64,000 bases of DNA from Acidobacteriota bacterium (GTDB lineage Bacteria; Acidobacteriota; Terriglobia; Acidiferrales; UBA7541): positions 113,923-177,922 of the forward strand of contig JABCZF010000006.1 in assembly GCA_013289825.1 (NCBI GenBank), in the 5' to 3' direction. Under the pieces are notes generated by a model. That model was not told the DNA's origin. It searched no databases and saw only the letters and a list, made by a program, of their open reading frames with translations. Below, one piece after another: positions 35,849 through 44,366 of this stretch. How positions within the stretch are numbered: position 1 is the stretch's first letter; each line of letters starts with the position of its first letter. The position numbers were made by a program, and so were the translations under genes.

Positions 35849-36784
35849 CTATTGGTCGAGCTCGTGTCCTGCCAGGATGCGATAGGCCTCCCGGTATTTG
35901 GCACGCGTGGCAGCGACGACATCGGGCGGAAGATCCGGGCCGGGCGGGGTTTTGGGCCAGCGGATTCGTTCGAGGTAGTCGCGCACAAACTGTTTGTCGA
36001 AAGAGGGTTGGGGGCCGCCGGGTTGGTACTGCGCGGCGGGCCAGAAGCGCGAGGAGTCTGGAGTGAGCGCTTCGTCGATCCACATGAGGGAGTCAATCGC
36101 ATTGGGGGTGTTGAGAAGGCCGAACTCGAATTTTGTGTCGGCGAGGAGCACGCCGCGGGGTTCAGCGTAGGCTGCGGCGCGGCGATAAATAGCCACGCTG
36201 ACGGAGCGGACGCGCTCCGCCAGGTTCATGCCGATGAGGGACGCAGCTTGCTCGAAAGAAATGTTTTCGTCGTGACCGGTAGCGGCTTTGGTGGCGGGGG
36301 TGAAAATGGGTTCGGGCAGGCGATCGGACTCGCGCAAACCTGCGGGAAGTGCCATGCCGCAGATTTTTCCCGTGGCTTTGTAGTCCTTCCAGCCGGAGCC
36401 GGAAACGTAGCCGCGCACTACGCACTCGATGGGAAGAGGTTGCGTCTTGCGCACGACCATGGATCGGCCAGCGAGATCGTTGCGATGGACATCGAACGGG
36501 GCAGGGAAATCCGTGGCGCTGAGAACGTGATTTGGGATGACGTCCTTGAGAAGATCGAACCAGAAAAGGGAAAGCTGGGTTAGGACGCGGCCTTTGTCGG
36601 GAATGGGCGTCGGGAGGATAACGTCGAACGCGGAGAGCCGGTCGGTGGCGACGATGAGCAACTTGTCACCGAGATCGTAAATGTCGCGGACCTTCCCGCG
36701 CGCTGCGGGGGTGAGACCGGCGAAATGCGTTTCTTGAATGATGCGACTCACAGAACTTGCAGCCACAGAAAAGTTTCTCCCCAA
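35849..36784 (-). CDS. purC: Phosphoribosylaminoimidazole-succinocarboxamide synthase
   Basis: Joins CAIR and aspartate with ATP to give SAICAR in purine synthesis. The 311 residues are the longer PurC form. Landmarks: [20 protein letters not shown] near residue 27, the [13 protein letters not shown] segment, [22 protein letters not shown] and the C-terminal [18 protein letters not shown] and [14 protein letters not shown] at 36784 is the longest start; GTG codons at 36766 and 36751 are alternatives and the second would give the usual short N-terminus. It is followed by a Fis-type gene. No other purine genes lie nearby. Confidence 0.94.
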   Translation of the reverse strand: MGRNFSVAASSVSRIIQETHFAGLTPAARGKVRDIYDLGDKLLIVATDRLSAFDVILPTPIPDKGRVLTQLSLFWFDLLKDVIPNHVLSATDFPAPFDVHRNDLAGRSMVVRKTQPLPIECVVRGYVSGSGWKDYKATGKICGMALPAGLRESDRLPEPIFTPATKAATGHDENISFEQAASLIGMNLAERVRSVSVAIYRRAAAYAEPRGVLLADTKFEFGLLNTPNAIDSLMWIDEALTPDSSRFWPAAQYQPGGPQPSFDKQFVRDYLERIRWPKTPPGPDLPPDVVAATRAKYREAYRILAGHELDQ

Positions 36785-36886
36785 AGGTGTGGAGCATTCT
36801 AGCGCAGCGCCTCGCCGAGGGAAAGCGGCGCGTAGAGGAAATTCTTTGGAAAAATTGAGGGTGAAAGATTTGTTTTTCTTGCGCGC

Positions 36887-37798
36887 TCACGACGAACACC
36901 CCAACGGCTCGGTTCTGAAAATTTGTTCCCAGTGGGCGCTGTCTTTCGTTCTACGAAAAACCACGTAGCGATGAGTCTGGGTTTCGAGAGAGACGAGCTT
37001 GGCAACGACTTCATCCTGTCCATTTCCGAAGAGGTCGGCATGATCCACAAAACGGAGATGCTCCTCGTCGGTCTCGCTCTCGGAGAGATGAATCCAGAGA
37101 AACTCCGGCTGAAGCTTTTCACCAGGCTGGCTGGCGACAAAAAAGATGCTGTGTAGGAGGCCCTCATTGTCGCCAGCGTCGAGAGAGAAGGATCCAATCA
37201 GGCTTGGCTCGGGAGAGGGCGCGAGATACGTGCGAGTGACGTATTCGGTGCGAACTTTGGGCAGAAGAGCTTCTCTAATTCCGTGCTGGCTGAAGATTTC
37301 CCGGGCTAGGGCGAGCGCCGCACCGCGCTGCTCGGCTGTTGCGGGTTCGCGGGAGGCCACGCGGAAATCGCCAGGCTCTCTATTGGTGGCGAGAGCGCGC
37401 ACTTGGCCACGAATCTTGAGCGAACCGGCGTAGGTCAGACTCGCAGTGGCCGCGCCTCGATTCGGCTCGCCCACTTGGCCCTCTCCGACAGAAGCTCCGC
37501 CGAAGAGCAGGGCATATTTTCTGCCGGATTGCAGGTACTTTGACGAAAAATCTTCAGGAGTTACGGCGTCAGAGAGGCAACTGGTTTGTACGGGCGTCAA
37601 AACGGAGTCTTCCACGGTAGCGATCGGTTCGATAAGGAGCTGAGCGCGGGAGTGTTCCTCGACAGCAAGCCAGACGCGATTCTCGGTTGGATTGTCGTAC
37701 TGCGATGAGTTTTGCGCTGGGATGTGTGATGGATGAAGAATGACGGCGAAAGAAAAAATTACAAAAGCGGCGCAGATCCGCAGAACTACAGGGTGCAT
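36887..37798 (-). CDS. Secreted hypothetical protein
   Basis: A 303-residue protein with a signal peptide ending near HIPAQ (about residue 29). I do not recognise the family. The mature part has two recognisable halves: an early region with two cysteines (TSCLSDAVTPEDFSSKY and a lone C-terminal Cys in LGCSS) and a later beta-rich part resembling repeat-protein sensor segments (LRFVDHADLFGNGQDEVVAKL, with a D-x-G-N-G-x-D-E pattern like FG-GAP/integrin-type calcium loops). The gene is separate from purC (over 100 bases) and from smc. Function is open; calcium binding would be inference only. Confidence 0.7.
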   Translation of the reverse strand: MHPVVLRICAAFVIFSFAVILHPSHIPAQNSSQYDNPTENRVWLAVEEHSRAQLLIEPIATVEDSVLTPVQTSCLSDAVTPEDFSSKYLQSGRKYALLFGGASVGEGQVGEPNRGAATASLTYAGSLKIRGQVRALATNREPGDFRVASREPATAEQRGAALALAREIFSQHGIREALLPKVRTEYVTRTYLAPSPEPSLIGSFSLDAGDNEGLLHSIFFVASQPGEKLQPEFLWIHLSESETDEEHLRFVDHADLFGNGQDEVVAKLVSLETQTHRYVVFRRTKDSAHWEQIFRTEPLGCSS

Positions 37799-37882
37799 GG
37801 ACTGGTCTCGATTTCTCCGCCGCGGAACGGAATTCTAGCGCAAAAGCCCGTGCGATGCATCTGCTGGCGCGCAGTTTGGTGC

Positions 37883-40800
37883 TTAGGCGGCGGAGGCCGC
37901 TTTCTGTTTGGGGGCGGGAGCCTCGTCGCCTTCCCAGCGGACGCTGACTAGCTTCGAGACGCCAGGCTCCTGCATCGTCACACCGTAAAGAACGGAGCCA
38001 GTCTCCATGGTCTTGCGGTTGTGGGTGACGATGATGAACTGCGTTTGGCCGCTCATATCGTCGACGAGGCGTGTGAAACGACCAACGTTGGCCTCGTCGA
38101 GAGGTGCGTCCACTTCGTCGAGAATGCAGAAAGGGCTGGGCTGATAGCGGAAGATGGCGATCAGCAGCGCTAGCGCGGTCATGGCCTTTTCGCCGCCAGA
38201 GAGCAGCAGAACGTTTTGCATGCGCTTTCCGGGAGGCGAAGCGACCACGTCGATGCCTGCGTCGCCGGAACTGTCGAGCTCGGTCAAGCGCATCTCCGCC
38301 ATACCTCCGCCGAAGATGGTGTGGAAGGCCTCGGAAAAATTGTGGTTAATCGCGTTGAAGGCTTTCTCGAATTTCTCGCGGGAGACCAGATCGAGTTCGG
38401 CGATGGCCTGTTGCGTGTCGGCGATGGATTGCAGTAGGTCGTCCCGTTCGCGCGTGAGGAAAGTGAAGCGCTGCTCGCACTCATTGAACTCCTCAAGTGC
38501 CATCATGTTGACGGGGCCCATCGCTTCGATGCGTTGCTTCATCTCGCGGTAATTCATTTCCGCTGCGGCGAGCGCTTCGCCGGTCATGAAGGCGGCTTCG
38601 GTGGCGATCAAATCCTCGGGCTGCGCGTTGACCTCCGTCATGCAGGTTTCGCGGAGATGCTGGCGGTCCGAATCATTCCGCGCACGATCTACTTCCGCAT
38701 GGCCGCGCTGTTCGCGAAGCTCTTGAAGCGACTGCCGGCCCATGCGCAAATGATCTTCCATCTGGGTGATGCGGGTCCGGCCGCTTTCCCATTCCTGCTC
38801 GAGCTGGCGCTGGCGGACTTCGAGGCGGAGTCTTTCGCCGCGTAGGCCTTCGAGTTGCTGCGAGAGATCTTCGTTCTGCTTGGCGAGCCCAGCGGTTTCA
38901 TCCCCAATCGCGGACTCCTGCTGCAGAAGAGCGGTTTCGCGACGATCCAGTTCCGAGCGCTCTTCTTCTAGACGCGCCGCAAGCGCTTCGGCGGCGGAAA
39001 GGCGTTCATTGAGCGCGGCGAGTTCGGCGCGGGCAGTAGCAAGTTGGTTTTGCTCGGCCTGAACCGACCCGCGAAGTTGCACCAACTGTTCCACTAGGCG
39101 CGTGCTCTCGGTTTCCGCGTCAGCGCGGCTGGCAGCCACGGCGGCGTGTTGATTCTTCGCACGCTCGGCACGCATCTTGGCTTCTTCGCAATCTTTCCGA
39201 AGGCGCAAAAGATCGTTCTGGCAGACGGTCAACTCGAGGCCGAGCCGAGCAAGTTCGCTTTGCATGTGCTCGTGGCGGTGAGTAGCGGAGAAAACGCTTC
39301 GTTCGGCATCGCGCTGCTGCGCCGCGATTTGTTCCAGCGACTGCTCTGCCTCGCGCAGTTCTGTGTTCACCTGCGTCAGAGCGGCTTGCGTCTCGCTCAT
39401 GGCATGTTCGAGCTGCAAGACTTCAGTGTCGAGAGTACGCAGCTCGCGCTTCATGCCGAGCGGACCGGCTTCATCCGCACGCCCGCCGGTGACCATCCGG
39501 CCCTGGTAGCAGGTGCCGTCCGGCGCGACGAAAGCGAATTGAGGATTGTCGCGCGCCAGGGTCTCGGCGGACGTTGCGCTATCGGTTAAATAGGCCGATC
39601 GCAGGCGCGGGAGAAATTGCTTGGCGGCGGGGCCGAGAGGATCGCGGAAGCCGACCAGCTTGTCCAGGCGGGAGATTACGCCGTCTTCGATGCGGAAATT
39701 GATGATGGGCTCGTACTCGGCCAGGCGCAAATTGCGGAGCGAGTCGACAAAAAAAGTGGCCCGTCCGCCGACTTCATCGCGGAGCAGGGAAACGCCAGCG
39801 CGCGCGTGATCGTAGGTTTCGACCACTACGTACTCGAGTTCGTCGCGGAGGTATTGCTCAATGGCCGCTTCGTGCTGCTCTCCGACCTCGGCATAGTCTG
39901 CGAGCACGCCGACGGCGTGGAAGTTCTGGCCGCCACCGCGTTCGTTGGCCGCGAACAGCTTTTGCACGGCTTCGGCGGTGTAGGAGCGGTCGTTAAGGAT
40001 CTGGGTGAGCGTCCCATGGCGCGCACGAACGCCCGAGAGAGAGTCGCGGAGAACATCTACCTTCTGCGCGCCGGACTCGCGCTGCTGGCGCAAGTCCGCG
40101 ATGCGCGCCTGGAGAGTCGTTGCGTTTTGGGTCAGCGCGTTGAGCTGCCCGCTTGCGGCTTCCCAGTCGTAGGCGGCTTGGTCAGCTTCGTCGCGAATGC
40201 GAATGGAGGTCTCGAGCAGTTCATGCTCGCTGGCTTCGCGTTTGCGAAGCCCTTCCAGATGATGGACGAGCGCTTCCTCTGCTTGCTTCTGCTCGCCGTG
40301 CAGACGAAGCAAGCTTTCGCCGGCTTCTGATGCCGAACGACGCAGCGCTTCGATGCGCGCTTCGGACTCCTGAATTTGATTCCCGCGCGATTCCGCTTGC
40401 GTCCGAAGTCCTTCCACGCGGCCGCAGAGAATGCCGGACTCTTCGCCGAGCGAGGTCACCGCGAGCTGCTGTGCGCTATGGCGGGCTTCCCACTCCGCTG
40501 CTTGCGCTGCGGCTTCCACCATTTCGGCGGAGACTTGTGTGCGCCGTGAGCCGAGCTCCGTGGCGCGCTGGCTGTTGAAAGAGATGCGGTTCTCGGTGCG
40601 ATCTACTTCCAGTGTGGTGAGGTTTAAAACATTCTGATTCTGGCGAATCTCGGCGTCCAGCTCGTATATACGCTGGTTGAGGCGGTCCTGTTCGCCTTCC
40701 TGCTGCTGAATCGTTTGCGCGTGCTGCGTTGCCGCGGTGGTGAGTTCCGCGAGTTGTTTCGCGATGCGTTCCGCTTCCGCATCCAGCTCGCGGGCTTTTC

Positions 40801-41767
40801 CGGCCAGCATCTGGCGAACGATACCGCGCATTTGCTCGCGGATTTCGGCGTAACGGCGGGCTTTGGAGGCTTGGCGCTTTAGCGAGCCGAGCTGCTTCTC
40901 TACTTCGACGACGATATCGTTCACGCGCGCGAGATTGAGTTTCGAGGATTCAAGTTTGGCTTCCGCGAGGCGCTTCTTGGTTTTGAATTTCGTGACTCCG
41001 GCGGCTTCTTCGATGATGGCGCGGCGCTCCATCGGTTTGGTGGAAAGAATCAGCCCGATGCGGCCCTGCTCGATAATGGCGTAGGAATCGGGGCCGAGCC
41101 CCACGCCCATGAACATTTCTTGAATGTCGCGGAGGCGGGCCATGCGGCCATTGATCAGGTACTCACTTTGGCCGGAGCGGTAAAGACGGCGGGTCACTAC
41201 TACTTCGCCCGGCTTGCTAGCCAGGACCGGTTTGTCGCCGCCTTTCTTGCGACGTTTGCTCTTCAGAAATTCGGGAACCGTAAGAGAGGCTTCATCAGGC
41301 TGCAACGGAGCGTCTTGTGGTTCTGCTACATGTTGTTGAGATTCGGGGGCTGGCGCGGGGTCAAGCGAGAGAATCTGTACGCTCGGATCAGAAATCGCGG
41401 CTGCGTCGTTCCCCAGGACGGGAGCGGGAAGCGCAGTCACATCTGCAGCGGCTTCGATTGGCGCGCTTTCGAGGACGTACCGAGCGGCTTCCGCCAGCTC
41501 GGGATCCTCCATCGTAATGGTCACTTCCGCCATACCCAGGGGAGGCCGTTTGGTCGTACCGTTGAAAATGCAGTCGGCCATGCGCTCGGCGCGGAGGGAT
41601 TTGTGGCTCTGTTCACCGAGTACCCAGGAGATGGCGTCAACCACGTTGGATTTGCCGCAACCGTTGGGCCCGACGATGCAGGTTGTGCCAGAGCCGCTGA
41701 AAGTGACCACGGTGCGGTCATAAAACGACTTAAAGCCAACGATTTCCACTTTTCGGAGCTTAAGCAA
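37883..41767 (-). CDS. smc: Chromosome segregation protein SMC
   Basis: The ATPase core of the condensin complex that organises chromosomes. It starts at TTG 41767 with AGAGG five bases upstream. The 1294 residues hold the N-terminal head with Walker A GPNGCGKSNVVDAISW (about 33-48), two long coiled-coil arms, a hinge near residues 590-700 (for example GVLADYAEVGEQHEAAIEQY) and the C-terminal head with signature LLSGGEKAMTALALL and Walker B FCILDEVDAPLDEANV. It is about 100 residues longer than typical bacterial SMC (about 1190). The extra length is largely an Ala/Pro-rich insertion in the N-terminal head (about 88-187), described in the findings. scpA and scpB are not in the window. Confidence 0.96.
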   Translation of the reverse strand: MLKLRKVEIVGFKSFYDRTVVTFSGSGTTCIVGPNGCGKSNVVDAISWVLGEQSHKSLRAERMADCIFNGTTKRPPLGMAEVTITMEDPELAEAARYVLESAPIEAAADVTALPAPVLGNDAAAISDPSVQILSLDPAPAPESQQHVAEPQDAPLQPDEASLTVPEFLKSKRRKKGGDKPVLASKPGEVVVTRRLYRSGQSEYLINGRMARLRDIQEMFMGVGLGPDSYAIIEQGRIGLILSTKPMERRAIIEEAAGVTKFKTKKRLAEAKLESSKLNLARVNDIVVEVEKQLGSLKRQASKARRYAEIREQMRGIVRQMLAGKARELDAEAERIAKQLAELTTAATQHAQTIQQQEGEQDRLNQRIYELDAEIRQNQNVLNLTTLEVDRTENRISFNSQRATELGSRRTQVSAEMVEAAAQAAEWEARHSAQQLAVTSLGEESGILCGRVEGLRTQAESRGNQIQESEARIEALRRSASEAGESLLRLHGEQKQAEEALVHHLEGLRKREASEHELLETSIRIRDEADQAAYDWEAASGQLNALTQNATTLQARIADLRQQRESGAQKVDVLRDSLSGVRARHGTLTQILNDRSYTAEAVQKLFAANERGGGQNFHAVGVLADYAEVGEQHEAAIEQYLRDELEYVVVETYDHARAGVSLLRDEVGGRATFFVDSLRNLRLAEYEPIINFRIEDGVISRLDKLVGFRDPLGPAAKQFLPRLRSAYLTDSATSAETLARDNPQFAFVAPDGTCYQGRMVTGGRADEAGPLGMKRELRTLDTEVLQLEHAMSETQAALTQVNTELREAEQSLEQIAAQQRDAERSVFSATHRHEHMQSELARLGLELTVCQNDLLRLRKDCEEAKMRAERAKNQHAAVAASRADAETESTRLVEQLVQLRGSVQAEQNQLATARAELAALNERLSAAEALAARLEEERSELDRRETALLQQESAIGDETAGLAKQNEDLSQQLEGLRGERLRLEVRQRQLEQEWESGRTRITQMEDHLRMGRQSLQELREQRGHAEVDRARNDSDRQHLRETCMTEVNAQPEDLIATEAAFMTGEALAAAEMNYREMKQRIEAMGPVNMMALEEFNECEQRFTFLTRERDDLLQSIADTQQAIAELDLVSREKFEKAFNAINHNFSEAFHTIFGGGMAEMRLTELDSSGDAGIDVVASPPGKRMQNVLLLSGGEKAMTALALLIAIFRYQPSPFCILDEVDAPLDEANVGRFTRLVDDMSGQTQFIIVTHNRKTMETGSVLYGVTMQEPGVSKLVSVRWEGDEAPAPKQKAASAA

Positions 41768-42173
41768 GATGTCCTCTTTTTGTCGTCAATCTCTTGGCGG
41801 CTCCGCCTGGCGTCAGCCGCTTTGCGTTTTCCCCAAATGGATTTCGCCTTTCCAAGGTCTCGAAGGCGTCGATCCAGCCCGTGAATATCCTATGCACGAA
41901 CAGGGCCGGGGGCAAAACGCGCGTAGAGAGACAACGCTTTGTTCCTCGAGGGGAGGGTCTTTCGAGCGACAAGTCGACCGTTTTTCGGTCGCTTAGACAA
42001 ACGTGTGGCAGGTTCTCAGTCAGAGGCCCAGCCGCCTGGCGCGTGGATGGCGGTACGGAAAAAAAGATTACCACGAGCGTTCCTGAGTGTAAAGGGCTAC
42101 GCAACGGATGGTGTTGAATCTGGGACGACCACAATTGGGAACGGCCATGAGCAAGCGGCTTCCCGGTGTGTGG
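41768..42173. other. Intergenic region between smc and peptidase gene
   Basis: About 400 bases downstream of the S9 peptidase stop and upstream of the smc start. It must contain the smc promoter. A small hairpin CGACCG-TTTTT-CGGTCG lies near 41975-41991; nothing else is recognised. Small frames (for example a 124-codon one on the minus strand) lack coding features. Confidence 0.4.
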
Positions 42174-44120
42174 CTACTTCACGTATTTTTCGTACCAGGC
42201 GAGCATCCGGTTGAGGCGATCGAGAAGGTGCTTCTCTTCACGAAGAGCGTGTGGTTCTCTCGGATACATGACCAGTTGGCTTTCCACACCGTAGTGCTTT
42301 AGTCCGCGATATAGTTCCTGGCTTTGGCCGGGCGGATCGGTGGTGTCGGCGTCGCCCTGAAGAATCAGTGTCGGCGTCTTCGCATTCCTAAATTGCGTGA
42401 ACGGGGAACTATTCAAATATCTCACCAGGCTATCGGACTCGTAGGGCACGCCGTAGAACCATTCATCATAGGAAGGGTGCTCCTCGCTGCCATACTCGGA
42501 GATTAGATTGGAAAGGCCCGCGCCGGAGACCGCCGCTTTGAAGTCGTTCGTTTGCGTGACCGCCCACTCCGCCATGTAACCGCCGTAAGACCATCCGCCA
42601 ATGCCAAGTTTAGAGGGATCGGCGATTCCACGGTCTATTAGGTCCTTCACTCCCCACATCACATCTTTGAAGTCGCCGCCGCCCCAATCGCCGCGGTTCA
42701 TTTCCATGAATTTTTGGCCGTAGCCGACCGAGCCCCGAATGTTGGGATAGAAAACCGCATAGCCGCGCGCCGCCAGGAGCTGGCCCCAAACTTCGATGGA
42801 GTCTTGCCAGTTGCCTGTCGGTCCTCCATGAATCAGCACGATAAGCGGCAGTTTGTTTTTTGGATCGGCTCCAGCGGGTTTCAAGAGAGCTGCTTGGATC
42901 TCCAGTCCGTCGAATGATTGGTAATTGTAGAATTCGGGCGCGTTGAGTGTGAACTGTTTCCAGGAATCATTGAGGTGGGAAACTTGTTGTGGTGAATTCT
43001 TCTGATCCCACAGCCACAGCTCTGGAGGCGTCGTGGCGGACTGTCCGGCGAAAACGACCTCGCCGGCTTCAGAAACGGCAAAAGCGTTAACGTTGGTCAC
43101 CGGCGGATTCGCCAAATTTCTGCTCATGCCTTCGGGAGAAAAACCAACCAGTTTGTTTCGGAAGCGGTCCGCGTAGAGCGCCAGGACGGAGCCGTCTTTC
43201 GTCCAGCGGTGCTCAAGGATGGCGCGGTCGAGGCTCGCGCCGGTGAGATTGCGAGTGGCCTGCTTGCCGATGTCCAATAGCATGAGGTCGTGTGGCGAGG
43301 GACCATCCACGCGGCAGCCTACGTAGCTCACAGCCGCTCCGGCGGACGCTACTTGTAATTCGCGAAAAGGGCCGTGCGGAGCGAGCATTAGTCTTCGGGA
43401 ACCGTCCGGAACCGAGATCGAAAAAATGCGATGAGTCTCCTGGTCCGATTCCGGATGATCCGTGGCACTGACGACCAGGCCGTCGCCAGTCGTCAGCCAG
43501 GCGAGTTCGCTGATTTCCCATTTAGAATCCGTGAGCGCTTTAGACTCGCTGGTGGCCAACGTGAGCAGCCACAGGCGCGGCTGCTTGTCGTCTTTATCCA
43601 CCGCACGCGCGTCATCCTTGTCTTTGTCCTTTTTTTCTTCGGTATCGCTCTTGGCATCGGGAGCAAGATAGGCGATCTGCTTACCGTCAGGAGACCACGC
43701 AAAAGTTCGCACGCTGCGCTTGCCTTTGGTTACGGCCGCAGCTTCTCCACTGTCAGCGCGCATCACGTAAATCTGCTGCTGATCATCGCGATTCGAGAGA
43801 AAGGCGAGTTGCTTTCCATCGGGGGACCAGCGCGGCGAAGTTTCATCTTTCGCGGAAAAAGTGAATTGCCGGACGGCGCCCGACTTTTTGTCATAGAGCC
43901 AAATATGGCGTGCGCGCCGTTCGCCCTTGGGCGGTTCCGTGACAATGAAGGCTACGCGTGCGCCGTCCGGAGAGAATTGCAGGTCGGAAATCGAGCGCAA
44001 GTTGAGAGATGTTTCAGGCGTCAGGAGCTTGGCCGTACCCGCGGGCTTTTCCTGCGCAACGATTGTCGCGGCGAGCGTCAAAATTCCAAGAAGACCACTG
44101 CTCAATAGAAAGCGGTTCAT
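42174..44120 (-). CDS. S9 family prolyl oligopeptidase
   Basis: A 648-residue exported serine peptidase. A signal peptide (MNRFLLSSGLLGILTLAATI) ends near residue 22. Residues about 25-390 form a WD40-like/DPP6-type beta-propeller with repeated blades (WSPDGKQLAFLS, WSPDGKQIAYLA). The alpha/beta-hydrolase follows. Catalytic Ser is in GGWSYGGYM (about residue 511), Asp in LILQGDADTTDPP (about 592) and His in REPHALREEKH (about 624). Proline-directed or acyl-aminoacyl specificity cannot be distinguished by eye. Divergent from the first Oar-like receptor gene, it may help digest peptides that the receptor imports. Confidence 0.93.
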   Translation of the reverse strand: MNRFLLSSGLLGILTLAATIVAQEKPAGTAKLLTPETSLNLRSISDLQFSPDGARVAFIVTEPPKGERRARHIWLYDKKSGAVRQFTFSAKDETSPRWSPDGKQLAFLSNRDDQQQIYVMRADSGEAAAVTKGKRSVRTFAWSPDGKQIAYLAPDAKSDTEEKKDKDKDDARAVDKDDKQPRLWLLTLATSESKALTDSKWEISELAWLTTGDGLVVSATDHPESDQETHRIFSISVPDGSRRLMLAPHGPFRELQVASAGAAVSYVGCRVDGPSPHDLMLLDIGKQATRNLTGASLDRAILEHRWTKDGSVLALYADRFRNKLVGFSPEGMSRNLANPPVTNVNAFAVSEAGEVVFAGQSATTPPELWLWDQKNSPQQVSHLNDSWKQFTLNAPEFYNYQSFDGLEIQAALLKPAGADPKNKLPLIVLIHGGPTGNWQDSIEVWGQLLAARGYAVFYPNIRGSVGYGQKFMEMNRGDWGGGDFKDVMWGVKDLIDRGIADPSKLGIGGWSYGGYMAEWAVTQTNDFKAAVSGAGLSNLISEYGSEEHPSYDEWFYGVPYESDSLVRYLNSSPFTQFRNAKTPTLILQGDADTTDPPGQSQELYRGLKHYGVESQLVMYPREPHALREEKHLLDRLNRMLAWYEKYVK

Positions 44121-44147
44121 CGCTGCACCTCTCCGGTGAGAACTAGG

Positions 44148-44176
44148 ACTCTAACGAGCGAAACCCTCACCGTCAA
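44148..44176 (-). promoter_or_regulatory. Promoter of the S9 peptidase gene
   Basis: On the minus strand TTGACG (44176-44171), a 17-base spacer and TAGAGT (44153-44148), 28 bases before the ATG. GAGAGG also precedes the ATG as a ribosome site. The near-consensus pair is back to back with the receptor promoter. Confidence 0.5.
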
Positions 44177-44212
44177 TTTCGCTTGCGGACGCTCGCTAAT
44201 TCTTTCGCATTA

Positions 44213-44243
44213 TTGACCCTGTCATACACTCGCCGCCTATAAT
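44213..44243 (+). promoter_or_regulatory. Candidate promoter of the first Oar-like receptor
   Basis: TTGACC (44213-44218), a long 19-base spacer and a perfect TATAAT (44238-44243), about 124 bases before the chosen start at 44367. The unusual spacing lowers certainty. No regulatory site was identified in the leader. Confidence 0.4.
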
Positions 44244-44366
44244 GCGCCACCTATTACTGGGGTGATGTCCGTCCCAGCGGCGCGAGACGCAAAGCGTTTT
44301 TCGCCGTTGCCGGATTCGTGTGCCCCAACGATCAGAAAACTCGTCGAGAGAAAGCCGGAGAATCGC

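Noticed and set aside
39617..40330. 237-codon plus-strand ORF inside smc
   Set aside because: Lies entirely within smc in another frame; smc has full motifs and the shadow has none.
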